Source of the DNA: Gonocerus acuteangulatus
Taxonomy: Eukaryota > Arthropoda > Insecta > Hemiptera > Coreidae
Length of the DNA stretch: 64,000 nt
Assembly (NCBI GenBank): GCA_946811695.1
Contig: OX328125.1
Location: 53,995,759-54,059,758 of the forward strand
Direction: 5' to 3'
Below the pieces are notes generated by a model. That model was not told the origin of the DNA, made no database searches, and worked only from the letters and a program-made list of their open reading frames with translations. Each line of letters begins with the position of its first letter. Position 1 is the stretch's first letter. Position numbers and translations under genes: made by a program. Shown piece by piece: positions 11,463 to 21,509 of the stretch.

Positions 11463-11791
11463 GGGCGAGGTTAGCTCAGTGGTAGAGCACTGGACTAATA
11501 AGCTGGAGGCCTGCGTTCAAATCCCGAGCAAGCACTAAAGATTTTTTCTTCTAGTGTCTTTGTTCATGGTTTGAATTCGACCTCCCTGACCGTCCCTAGG
11601 CCAACCCAGCCTTTAATTAATTTAATAATGGGTACCTGGGGTGCTAATGACTCTAGCAGTCGAAGCACCCAAGGGGAAAATCAGGCGGCCGGAGCATAGT
11701 ACTGACCACACTATCTATCTAGTGTGCCGTATGGTCATGAATCAGATACCTCTATAGTAGCTGCCCCTCAGGGCCCTCGTGGCCTGTTATG
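11461..11791 (+). mobile_element. SINE-A copy 2 (tRNA-derived, best preserved)
   Basis: The head has a good A box (TTAGCTCAGTGGTAGAGCA) and B box (GCGTTCAAATCCCG) with tRNA spacing. The anticodon-like loop CTAATAA would give AAT (Ile-like), but acceptor and T stems do not close well, so it is not called as a tRNA gene. The body continues for about 260 bp and is shared with 8491-8750 and, inverted, with 15260-15527. Pol III transcription from the internal promoter is expected of the class. Confidence 0.8.
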
Positions 11792-11799
11792 GAACTGAT

Positions 11800-12310
11800 T
11801 TATATATATACAGGGTGTTCAAAACTCGACTGACACCCCCCTTTTTTCCACAATTTTTGAAATTTAAAAACAAAACTTGGTGGGTCTTAACCTGGTCGAA
11901 TGTACATTCGTCGGGCCTAATGCACGACCCCTCAACTTTCTCCAGTTCTTCTCCAGAGACTCTAACTCTGGAATCTCCAATGTAAAGGGGTTACTTTTAT
12001 GACGGATTATTGTAGAGAATTAAATTTTATGTCGATTTTATATCTGTCATTTTTTCTCTAAATCGCACCAATGTGTAACAAATTGCCAATAACCGAGAAA
12101 ACCCTTGTTTGTCGACACTTTTCAGCCAATAACGTAGAAAGTATGACCGTAATGAAAAAGTTAGTTGATATAAACGTTGTAGAGGATTAAATTTGCTTCC
12201 CAAAAAGTACCTTCAAATGCTTAAATGTTAATAGGAATGAAGCAAAATACACTTTTATTTTCAGAAAAGTGTATCATCAACGTGATCTACGCTTCATTAA
12301 AACTTAATAA
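11800..12310 (+). other. Possible transposon terminus, otherwise unassigned
   Basis: ATATACAGGGTGTTCAAAAC at about 11805-11825 resembles a terminal sequence I recall from several arthropod DNA elements. No partner end was identified and the rest has no recognisable content. Confidence 0.25.
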
Positions 12311-13250
12311 ACATTTCCTAAACCATTTTTGCTTCACCTAGTTTTGGATTTAAGAACGTTTGCAGAAAAAATCAAATTCAATGACTTTATAAAGGGATTA
12401 AAAAAATAAAATATGAAATTTAAATGAATAGAACTCACCTAATGATTAGAATTTTGTAGTAATTATTTTTGTGTTGGACGATTTTTTTTAATTTTTTTTT
12501 TTACGGCGCCATGACATCTAGGCCATTAGTGCCGACATCCAGGGTGCAGCGAGGAATTTTCCCAACGAGCCGTGAGATAAGAAAATGCCTGCCACCGCAC
12601 AGTGGGGTTTGAATGTTTAATTTCAACGACATAAGTGCTGCTATTAAGTTAAATAAAAAATAAAATATTATTTTATATTTGATTGTAAAAGTTTGTGAAT
12701 TATTTACACGTAATTTAATAAACAGGGAAAACAAAAAAGTTAAAAAATAAACAGGGGTCTGAAAAAGTTGTCCTAAATTTTATTAGCTTTCATTTTTTTT
12801 TTTTTTTTTTTTTAAAAAAAACGCATTCATATCGGTTAAGTTTTTTTTTTTTTTTTCTACGGCGCATCTACAACTTGGCCATTAGCGCCACATATCGGTT
12901 AAGATTTGATTTGGAGGCTGTAGCCTTTTTTGAAACTCGAAATGTAGTTTGGCCCCCTGTGCGGCAGCAGGAATTTTCTTATCTCACGGCTTGTTGGGAA
13001 AATTCCTCGCTGCACCCTTGATGTCGGCACTAATGGCTTAGATGTTAAGGCACCTAAGGCACCGTAAAAAAAAAGAAAAAAAAAACGTCCAACACAAAAA
13101 TAATTTCTACAAAATTCTAATCATTAGGCGAGTTCTATACATTTAAATTTAATATTTAATTTTTTTAATCCCTTTACAAAGTAATTGAATTTTTTCTGCA
13201 AACGTTCTTAAATCCAAAACTAGGTGGAGCAAAAATGGTTTAGGAAATGT
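12311..13250. mobile_element. Foldback element with ~300-bp inverted arms
   Basis: 12311-12610 reappears reverse-complemented at about 12950-13250 (high identity with small indels). Each arm contains a poly(A)-tailed SINE-like stretch that carries CCTCGCTGCACCC, a GTCGGCACTAATGGC block and a ...CACCGTAAAA or GCGCCGTAAAA end. The 340-bp centre holds A/T runs and the tiny retroposon at 12841-12890. No transposase frame is present; minus frames near 13149-13443 are incidental. Confidence 0.65.
12841..12890 (-). mobile_element. Tiny poly(A) retroposon, 13-bp target duplication
   Basis: A 50-bp insert of sixteen T plus a 34-bp body (minus strand begins TGGCGCTAATGGCCAAGTTG) is flanked by perfect 13-bp direct repeats CATATCGGTTAAG at 12828-12840 and 12891-12903. 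A poly(A) tail and target duplication are marks of LINE-mediated retroposition. GGCGC and GCGCC at the ends of the body can pair as a hairpin. The body matches the last bases of the longer SINE-like sequence in the flanking arms. Confidence 0.8.
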
Positions 13251-13305
13251 AATAAGCCGGACTCCAGAGGGAGTACTTGGGAACGAGAGGCCTTCCTTGC
13301 AAGAA

Positions 13306-13354
13306 GTGCCCCTGAAGAGGTGCGAAGAAAAGTCGCACGAAACATGTCTGGCCC
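13306..13354 (+). ncRNA. Hammerhead-ribozyme-like motif, best core
   Basis: CTGAAGA (13312-13318) and GAAAC (13339-13343) fit both core strands. Between them GTGCGA and TCGCAC form a perfect 6-bp stem II with a 7-base loop, after one extra G. ACATGT (13342-13347) is a self-complementary stem III, followed by C at the cleavage position, then TGGCCC, whose GGC can pair with GCC before CUGA (stem I). The extra nucleotide at the base of stem II is unusual, so activity is uncertain. A palindromic stem III is known from dimeric hammerheads of Penelope-like elements. Confidence 0.5.
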
Positions 13355-13528
13355 AATAAATAAAGTAGTATAAAAACAGGGAAGACTGCTTTAATGACCC
13401 CATGCCTACAAGGATAAAAAAGAATTTGGATATTTTGGGTCATCTATAAGAATAAATAATATATATATGATAATGATTTCACAGTACATTGAAAAGAGAA
13501 TAAAAGAAATACAAATTAATTACAATTA

Positions 13529-14210
13529 CAGTGGAACATGGATAATTCGAACTTCGATAATTCGAAATCGTAGTTAACTCGAATATTTCTCTCGGTCCCT
13601 AGAATTTAGGGCATAAACAATGTAAAAAAATCGTGGTTAATTCAAATAAAATTTTGGATAATTCGAATTTTTTACGAGTCTTTACCTCCAATGGGAAGTG
13701 GACAGAGAGGAGTTCGATCTTAAATATTGTGAAAATGTTTTCCACCTGGATAAGGGGGATAGTATGATACGGATGTAGGGGTTCCGGGACAAGAAGCGCG
13801 GCGGTCTCATAGTCTAGTTCTTGGACTCTGCAGAGTGGGTTGCGCTTTCTCCCTTCCAGGGGTTGTAGTTACATACACCATCCTGTTGTTAAATCTTAGA
13901 ATTCCCTCCCACCATCCCTCCGATCTTCATTTCTTATTCAGTTAGAAGTCAGTCAGCGTCTAGATCTGTTGTATTGTTTGTGCCTTGAATTTCCGGTGTA
14001 CAGTGGAGTTCAGTGAGTTGTTGATTCAGATGTCGAAGCCTAGAAGTTATAAAACTTTAACGTTGCCAGGGAAAATAGCTGTGATTAAAGAAGTTTAAAA
14101 TGGAATAAAGAAAAAATCTGAAATTGCCAAGGACTTTGGAATTCCTCCTAACACTTTATCAACTTGCCTGAAAAATAAAGAAAAAAATTCTTGCCCATGA
14201 AAATGATTTA
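13529..14210 (+). mobile_element. Tigger/pogo-type DNA transposon, truncated
   Basis: TA is followed by CAGTGGAACATGGATAATTC and repeated GATAATTCGAA words, the terminal style of Tigger/pogo elements (Tc1/mariner superfamily). The transposase start lies about 500 bp inside (14030). The 3' end is missing after about 14210. Confidence 0.7.
14030..14199 (+). pseudogene. Tigger/pogo transposase N-terminus, broken
   Basis: The frame starts at 14030 as MSKPRSYKTLTLPGKIAVIK, with an in-frame TAA at about 14096 where a glutamate codon is expected, then continues NGIKKKSEIAKDFGIPPNTL and LKNKEKN to a stop. This is the first helix-turn-helix of the CENP-B/pogo N-terminal DNA-binding domain. The second HTH and the DDE catalytic domain are absent. 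The element cannot make transposase, and relatives elsewhere would be needed to mobilise it. Confidence 0.75.
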
Positions 14211-14406
14211 TTTTTACTTTTTTGATAAATTATTTATTTCTTATGTACGTAATTATCAATTTATGAAATATTTGTAATAGCTTGAATATTACAGCTAAAT
14301 TCATTTTTTTTTTATTTCATTGTAATTAGTATTCTATTGCTTATCATATTAAATTTTTTCAAGGTTCTAGCTTTACATTAAATATTTTTAAAAACATAAT
14401 CGTACC

Positions 14407-15250
14407 GTGGTCAAAGGTACATGTTGTAGCTTTGACCATGGGGTATTGTACCTCTGACCACTTAAAAACAACACAGCAGTACAGAAAAAAAATGTATTCA
14501 GCAATATTGTAAATAATTGTAAGTTTAATAAATACAGGACAAGGATGCAAGCATAATAAAAAAGCTATTATTGATATTATGTTATGCTTAATATGCTGAA
14601 GAATCCAGTCCAATCGATAAACGTTTGGACTGTCAAGCAGATACAATAGCAATAGTAGGGTATGGGAGTTTATCCACAATGTTCAAACTGCTACAATGGG
14701 GATTGATAAAGGCAGTTTGAACTTATTTCATTTATTATTTTTTAAATGCTTTGAGCAATTGAAGCAACCAATATTATTTTTTTTTTTTAAATTTGTAGCA
14801 GAAGAACGTAAAAGTTGAATTATGAAAAAAAAATACTCAGGTGTGTTGTACCTTTGACCTGGTCAAACGTACAACAACTAGATGTGGTCAGAGTTACAAC
14901 ACCCTGGTACTGCAAATTAAAAAGCATGCTAAAAATGTTACGGTTAAGATAAATCAATTTCAGAAGCTACATCATATTTCTTATTGAAATAGCTACTTTG
15001 TCAAATAATTTTCCGTCTAAAAAGACATAATACAAAAAATGTTATGAGGCAAAACGTCATCAATAAATATCTAACATTTTTATGATAGAAATGGATAAGC
15101 ATTTTTTGCAAAAATCCTCTTTGGCTTGAATAATCCAAAGTAGGTTACACAAGCGCTCTAGTGAAGGAGCTAAACACTAATTACACCAAAATTTATAAAA
15201 TGTTGCAACAAGCCGCCACAGCCTCAGTGGTCAAAGGTACAACACCTTCC
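14407..15250. repeat. Element with repeated GGTCAAAGGTACAACA words
   Basis: Variants of GTGGTCAAAGGTACAACACC occur at 14407, 14861, 14884 and 15228 on plus and at 14425-14440, 14448-14461 and 14846-14859 on minus. An 11-bp inverted repeat GTTCAAACTGC lies near 14680-14720. Multiple subterminal copies of one short motif in both orientations is typical of transposase-binding ends of DNA transposons. No coding capacity is visible; a 106-codon minus frame crosses the repeat and is not supported. Confidence 0.5.
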
Positions 15251-15259
15251 CCTATATAT

Positions 15260-15527
15260 ATAAAGTCTCGAGAGGTATTTGATTCTTGACCGTACAGCAC
15301 AGTAGGAAGATAGTGTGGGCAGTACTATGCTCTGACCGCCTGATTTTCCCCTTTGATTGTATACATCAAATTAATTAAAGTTCAGGTGGAACAGTCTGGG
15401 GCCCCGAATCCAACTCTTGAAAGACGATACTAGAAGTTAAAACTATTAGCGCGCGCAGGAGTTTTGACCTGAGGTCCTTTAGAACATCAGTCGACTGCTC
15501 CATTGAGCGAATATCGCCCCCTATAAA
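15260..15527 (-). mobile_element. SINE-A copy 3 (minus)
   Basis: The minus strand begins GGGGGCGATATTCGCTCAATGG (A box TTCGCTCAATGG), has a B-box-like GGTCAAAACTCC, and shares the body blocks of the other copies (AATTAATTT, GGGGAAAATCAGGCGG, GAATCAAATA). As in copy 2, its 5' end directly abuts a (TA)n array. Confidence 0.7.
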
Positions 15528-15528
15528 T

Positions 15529-15533
15529 GTATA

Positions 15534-15620
<87 letters not shown>
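15529..15620. repeat. (TA)n microsatellite with GTATAT interruptions
   Basis: About 90 bp of TA with two GTATATAT interruptions; the YIYIY minus frame across it is an artefact. Confidence 0.95.
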
Positions 15621-15624
<4 letters not shown>

Positions 15625-16311
15625 ACCTTAAAGGAAATTAATACTCCTTGAAGTAAGGATTGCGGCATTTTGCAATGGTTGATTTCTTAACGTTTATAAC
15701 GTCGAGAATGCCGACTACATCAATATCTTCTTCAGTTCCATATTTTTTGAGTGGGCTTCATATATGATATTTTTCATTTAATCACAAATGAAAAGAAAGA
15801 AGTTGATTGCAATCTGAGCAGACTGATATCTGGTGCAATAAATGTAGTTAAATGGGTCAAAGGACCTTTAACACTGGTATAGACCGTCTTCTTGTTGGAG
15901 ATGTCATAAGATACAATGGTATCAAAATACAGTTCTATTTAGCATGGTTATCATATGTCATAGAAACGAAATATTCGAGAAAGTTGTTATAGTAAGCGAT
16001 GCAACTAGTGTTGATTTCAGATCATTCGATCTAGGTGTGACGACGAAGAATTAGCAGTGTCTCCGAAAGACCATAATGGCTATGTAATAAATACATTTTC
16101 TCGAATGACAGTTTAAAATAATGCTGGAAGGAAAAGTATCATAGACATGTAGACCATTAATATTAAACCGCCCGGTCAATCAATGCCGAGATATCTTCGC
16201 CCTCATCTGACTTCGGCTGGTATTCTGGCATAGACGTACACGTACATTGAGGACGGAGCTATCTATCTATCTATCTATCCATATAAATATATAAATGGAG
16301 ATTACATCTTA
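15621..16311. other. No gene recognised; short (TATC)n at 16259-16278
   Basis: AT-rich DNA with a brief CTAT repeat just before the large palindrome. Confidence 0.4.
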
Positions 16312-17949
16312 CAAGGGGAGTATACAGCGATGGGGTCACCGATTTTGACCATTTTTTTTTTCTGGCAATTCTACATCGAAAAATAGTCGACACGTATCCG
16401 AGCGTTCTGTCCAATGCGCCTTCGAAGCCGAGAAATAAAATAAAATAGGTTGAAAGTGCTTTATTTTTTATATGGAGTTTAGAAAATGATATTGACATGA
16501 TTCTTTCCCTAATTCATTCATTTTACTGAGTAGATTTAAGGAAAAATATAATGGTTAAACAATAATTTATATAGCGTCAACCAAAAATAATAGCAGATTT
16601 AAACTCAGCACCCCAAGAAACCCTAATGTGGTGAATAACATCGAAAACAAAAAATAATGATTTTTCCCAGTCTAGTCTAGAAGAGACTAAACATTTGTAA
16701 GCGAAATAGTAACCAGACGTTTTGAAATTCAATATCTCCCCTTGAGATTATCCAATTTTTATGTCATTGAAATCTTTCAAAAGAAGAAAGTCTCCTTTTT
16801 CTATCCAGATTGTTGAATCTTTAACAACATTTTAAGGGTCCCCCCTTACCAAAATTTAAAATACATTTTTTTTATTTTTGTAATATTCCCAAAATTTTAA
16901 TTTAGGGGTTTTTCAATGTGCTAAAAACGAATCTGACATCCGTTTTTAAATTAAATTTTTTTTTATAATCGATAACGTTTTAATTGTAGGTATATGGAAT
17001 ATTTTGGCAGAATAATGACTTCTATAGAGTCGAGTATGTAAAACAATTTTTTATTTAAAAACAGATGTCAGATTCGTTTTTAGCTCATTGAAAAACCCAT
17101 AAATTCAAATTTTGGGAATATTACAAAAATAAAAAAAATGTATTTTAAATTTTGGTAAGGGGGGACCCTTAAAATTTTGTTAAAGATTCAACAATCTGGC
17201 CATATTTCAACGAATATTTACCCGATTCAAACCAAACTTAGAGCGTCGATAAAGGACCTAATGAGACACATTTCCTTTCAATCGGGGTGTTTCTACGAGT
17301 CCTGGGATTGACGTTATATGGAAAAACGTTTACATTTTATTTTTACGTTGAGAACCATTTTTTGCAAGTATGTTTAGAGATAATACAACAGTCATTTATA
17401 TGGTTAGAAAAAGGAGTCTTTCTTCTTTTGAAAGATTTCAATGACGTAAAAATCGAATAATCTCAAAGGGAGATATTGAATTTCAAAACGACTGGTTACT
17501 TTTTCGCTTACAAATTTTTAGTCTCTTCTAGACTGGGAAAAATCATTATTTTTTGTTTTCAATGATATTCACCACATTAGGGTTTCTTGGGGTGCTGAGT
17601 TTACATCTGCTATTATGTTTGGTGTAAAAAAAAATGTATAATACTAGTTTACTTGAAAACGTAAACATATTTTTGAATTTATTTGACGATAAATATATTA
17701 TTGTTTAACGATTATAATTTTTATTTAATCTACTCAGTAAAAAGAATGAGTTGGTGAAAGAATTATGTCGCTATCATTTTCTAAACTCCATATAAAAAAT
17801 AAAGCACTTTCAACCTATTTTATTTTATTTCTCGGCTCCTGTGGCGTATTGGACGGAACGCTCGGATACGTATCGTCTATTTTTCGATGTAGAATCACCA
17901 GAAAAAAAATGTTCCAAATCGGTGACCCCATCGCTGTATACTCCCCTTG
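16312..17949. mobile_element. 1.64-kb near-palindromic DNA element, TTA duplication
   Basis: The ends read CAAGGGGAGTATACAGCGAT and its reverse complement, each bounded outside by TTA (16309-16311 and 17950-17952), a 3-bp target duplication as in PIF/Harbinger-type elements. Homologous inverted arms run through nearly the whole element (outer 16312-16800 with 17410-17949; inner about 16805-16960 with 17050-17200). About 200 bp at 17205-17400 is present only in the right arm. Similar frames read off both arms (MS-SFSKLHIKNKALSTYFI) are shadows of the palindrome and do not indicate a protein. Confidence 0.7.
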
Positions 17950-18039
17950 TTAGCTGACTGTGAATAGTCATCATTTAATTAATATCTAACCAAACCAATT
18001 AAGATACGATTTATTCAATTGGCATAGCATTTTATAATA

Positions 18040-19180
18040 AACTAGCTGAATACCCGTGCTTCGTCACGGCAGATAAGTAGTTATTTTATTGCGTTAAATA
18101 ATGTTTCTTTAAAATTACGTTACTATACAATTCTGTGCAGTTTATTATAGCACGTCTCCCGTCATACTATATTTTATTCAATGGGCGTTAAAATTAAAAA
18201 GTTTATGTTTCCAAGAAGTCATATGGTAACACCCAATATATTTACGAGTATTACCAAGATGATAGGCGAGAAGGCATTGCAAGGGTTCCGGATATTATTA
18301 CCTCACCTGGAAAACCTAAGGATATGCCATACATCACGGTTTGACCGGGACTGTCCCGGTATTTTGCAATTGTTTGGTGTCCCGCCCGATTTTATCAATG
18401 TCCCGGAAAAGGCTGTAAGATGTAAAAAGTAATGAGTACATGTTTATAAGAATCTTTTTTAAATCGGTTACTTTTCTACAATCAACATTTTTACTACTGC
18501 TCACAGTGTCAAAGAAATCAGAAATAATCTAACTGTAAAACGCTGGAACTACCTGTACAGTGCTGCCAGCTGCCAAACACTACTATTTGGCTGAGAGATT
18601 GTTTTAAGAAAATCAAGTAGCAAAAACGTTCCGTTCTTATTTTTAAGGTTTGGGTAGAATAACAGTTTAGGATTCCCCCTTCCCGTTAGTTGCTAGGCTT
18701 AAAACTCACCAACCATTTTGCTTATAATTTGTACTCTTTTTATCCCCCCCCCTGGTATGCCATTAATGTGTCTCGGTTTAACTCTCCAAAAATATTTGAC
18801 GGGGACAGGCAGAAAAGAAACGCAATTAAAATTCTAGGAGGGATAGTTACTTTCTAGTAATTCAAGGTCTGCCATCATAGTTGAAATTAACCTCAATTAG
18901 AAAGAAAACTATGAGATAGATAATGTAAGGTAACAGCTGTTCTTTATCGTCCTAGCAACGCAGGCTGCCTAGGCTTGCCTTCTCTAACCAACTCAAACTT
19001 TAAACCCCCCTAAAAATGCTTAAAAATTCGAATATCAAAAAATCCATTCTTAGCGAGTGCCTACGTTATATAGGGAGTGTCCATGCAAAATTTCAAAATT
19101 TTCTGTCGAGCGGTTTGGACTGGGCGTTGATAGATGAGTGAGTGAGTGAGTGGTATTTGACAAATATATAGTAGATATTT
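18040..19180 (+). repeat. Probable dispersed repeat (ACTAGCTGAATACCCGTGCT end)
   Basis: It starts ACTAGCTGAATACCCGTGCT and ends with GTGAGTGAGTGAGTGG, then AAATATATAGTAGATA. This start and end style is one I recall as widespread in arthropod genomes. The interior has a palindromic ACCGGGACTGTCCCGGT with further CCCGG words at 18345-18410 and an 83-codon frame I do not recognise. Confidence 0.4.
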
Positions 19181-19199
19181 TCAAAAGCTCATTTAGTAT

Positions 19200-19820
19200 C
19201 TTAGCGTATTGATTTTATACCGATTTTATTTAATTTATTTACTTATTATACCTTATGAATTCATTATATATGGAAGGTTTATTAAAAAATAAAACGTATT
19301 GCTTTGAATAGTTATTCGAATATAAGGCCTCTCCCTCGAAGAAAAAATAAAAATGTCAGCACTAATAATTCAAACCACGAACAGAGCCTCTATGACGAAT
19401 TCAGTTCCATTTAATTTTCAAAATTGAAAAGCTTTAGATTTGATTGAGGAAGTGACAGCGGCTGATAGAAGCGCGCCCAAAACCAATGAGTTTCCAATAA
19501 AGATCCTCTGGGTCGAACTCCGAAATGACAGATATAGGCCACGTGTTCCACTCCACTGATTGCCCTCGCAGTAGGTTCAATTTATAGTTCCTCTTCGTGA
19601 GGGCAAAAATAATATAAATTCCTATATTTTAATTACAGACAAATCTTTAATACGAAATCGTGCTTGAATTATCATACCCAAGAATATACAAGCTTAGTTT
19701 GCGTATTGTGGCCATCAAGTGACCATACAGGAAATGTTATTTAAGAGAGTAAGAAGTAATGAAAACTTGCCCGAATTGAGAGATTCTCAGCAGCTCCAGT
19801 TGAAGCCATACAATGAAAAC
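19200..19820. other. No gene recognised
   Basis: Unassigned AT-rich DNA. Confidence 0.4.
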
Positions 19821-19825
19821 ATAAA

Positions 19826-19953
19826 TACCGTCACCTGGGGTGAGGTGGGACAGGTCTTACGAGTTCAGACAATAGTGCATGGCGTGGGTTATCACCCGTG
19901 TTGTGATTTCCTGCGCCATGCACTATTGTCCGAATTCACCCCAGATGACGGCA
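19826..19953. mobile_element. Small foldback MITE (~126 bp)
   Basis: CCGTCACCTGGGGTGA (19828-19843) pairs with TCACCCCAGATGACGG (19936-19951). Further in, GACAATAGTGCATGGCG (19868-19884) pairs perfectly with 19914-19930. The 82-codon plus frame that crosses it is read through the hairpin and is not a gene. CGTCAYCTGGGGTGA ends are familiar to me from arthropod MITEs. Confidence 0.65.
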
Positions 19954-20142
19954 CTTTTTTGAAGTAATAAGTTTTCAATCAGTCACATTCCCCGAATCTA
20001 CAATTGTTAAATCAGTTCACTAGATTTATTTATTTTTTGGTGTTCCGCTTTATGCACACCTTACATTTTATACAGTTATTACAGAACATTATATTACCTT
20101 ATTGCCTATATATTTATATTATGTATATATTATTACATTGCA

Positions 20143-20330
20143 TTATTGCCAGAATAATGTTATAATGTCTCTTGTTCTATTTGTCCAGTCTTGGTGGTTT
20201 AGTATTGTTATTTCTACGTTTGTTTGTTCAGTAGCTGATTTAGCATGAGAGTCGGCCAACGAGCTTTTGTCTATGTCTTCGTGACCTGGTAGCCAGTGAA
20301 TGGTAATGTGTCTGTTTAGTGTGTAAGCCT
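20143..20330 (-). pseudogene. LINE RNase H fragment (antisense)
   Basis: The minus strand reads HITIHWLPGHEDIDKSSLAD and continues SHAKSATEQTN to a stop near 20145. WLPGHEDI with a following K-S-S-x-A-D is the C-terminal motif block of the RNase H domain in I/Jockey-group LINEs, and the same block occurs at 50913-51040 (WLPGHEGIGKSSQADVLA). Weaker similarity may continue to about 20450. It is a short remnant without RT or endonuclease. Confidence 0.75.
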
Positions 20331-20578
20331 GAAATAATATTCGTTGTAATAGTGGATGATGTGTGTAGCTGTCAGTTAGTGCTTTATGTTGTAAGCAGTA
20401 AGTGGTTCAGTTCAATAGATATTTTGCAGGATGTGACTAAACCCAGCTTATACTACGACTTAAGCTATAACGATAGTTTCATAATTTTTTTTTTTTTTTT
20501 AATTTAACATTAACTATAATTTATTTTGGGAAATCCCAGAGCCCCAGCCTAACGAATATATTTATTAGCTGTTATTTT

Positions 20579-20629
20579 TTTTTTTTTTTTTTTTTTGTTT
20601 TGTTTAGGTGCATCTACTACTAAGGTCAG
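20579..20629 (-). mobile_element. Tiny poly(A) retroposon, 14-bp target duplication
   Basis: A 51-bp insert of poly(T) plus a body whose minus strand begins CTGACCTTAGTAGTAGATGC, flanked by perfect 14-bp repeats TTAGCTGTTATTTT at 20565-20578 and 20630-20643. The body is a diverged relative of those at 12841 and 60556 (shared AGTNGTAGATGCNCC). The hairpin seen in the others is damaged here. Confidence 0.75.
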
Positions 20630-20649
20630 TTAGCTGTTATTTTACAAAT

Positions 20650-21450
20650 TTCCGCAGAAACCAATTATTTTAATAATTGCCATAATTGTTCTTCTTTCGC
20701 TGCGAATCTATTATAATTAGCAACTATTACAACTGCTATAATTAGCAAAGTCAATCAATTGGAGGTAGAAGTTATTCTAAAACTAATTACAGTCCAGTTC
20801 AATTTATCCTATCAAATACCAAGTCTCACAACTCTGTTTTTCATTACAATAAGTTCTGAGATTTCATATAAAACCAAGTCAGTTATTTTAATTAGTGCCT
20901 ATGGAAGCGCCTATTCAACAACTTCATTATAAATTGTTATCGAATCAATTACCTTTCAACATTTACGATGATCGTAACGATATAAGACATCTTTATTTCA
21001 ATACTAATTATAATGGCTTGGAAATTACAAACTTGACAAAATAAGTACCTAGTAAAAGCTATTCTAAACATTGCACCTAAAAAGAAAGTACTATAATTAG
21101 TAGAATATGTTGCCTTAATCGACATGAAACACTTTTTATTAAATGAACAAAAGTTTCTAATATCCATACGGTCACTATAAATGGTAATAGGTAATTGATT
21201 AGGTAACATTTTACAACAAAGATGTAACATAGAAACTAAATTTGTAGTGAAAGTACTCACCTGGCATTGTTTTACATTATATGTTTTTGATTGAATCTCT
21301 TTCAGGTCATGGGTCAGGTGCTGATTTTCTCTCACTCCATATATTTATTGACTTTTCTCTGAGGCTTTGATATAATAATTTTGATTAGTTTGGACGGTCT
21401 TTGCATATATGTTTATTATACTTAACGATACACCCTACAACTAGTTTATT
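20650..21450. other. No gene recognised
   Basis: A 128-codon minus frame (20949-21335) has no motif I recognise. Confidence 0.35.
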
Positions 21451-21454
21451 TTAT

Positions 21455-21502
21455 AATTGCCCTACATGTTTCGTGACCTCCATGCCACCTTCTCAGGGGT
21501 CA
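21455..21502 (-). ncRNA. Hammerhead-like motif (minus)
   Basis: The minus strand has CTGAGAA (one change from CUGANGA), a GUGGC/GUCAC stem, then GAAACATGTA. The three C before CUGA pair with GGG after the presumed cleavage base. ACATGT is again self-complementary. The changed core base suggests loss of activity. Confidence 0.4.
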
Positions 21503-21509
21503 TTAAACC

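Noticed and set aside
11461..11535. Functional tRNA gene (Ile-like)
   Set aside because: A and B boxes are good, but acceptor and T stems do not pair, and the sequence continues into a dispersed SINE body.
16271..17953. Two similar proteins (minus at 16271-16498, plus at 17765-17953)
   Set aside because: They come from the two arms of the palindromic element, and their similarity is explained by the inverted repeat.
20949..21335. 128-codon minus-strand frame as a gene
   Set aside because: AT-driven frame with no recognisable motif, repeat context or start signal.
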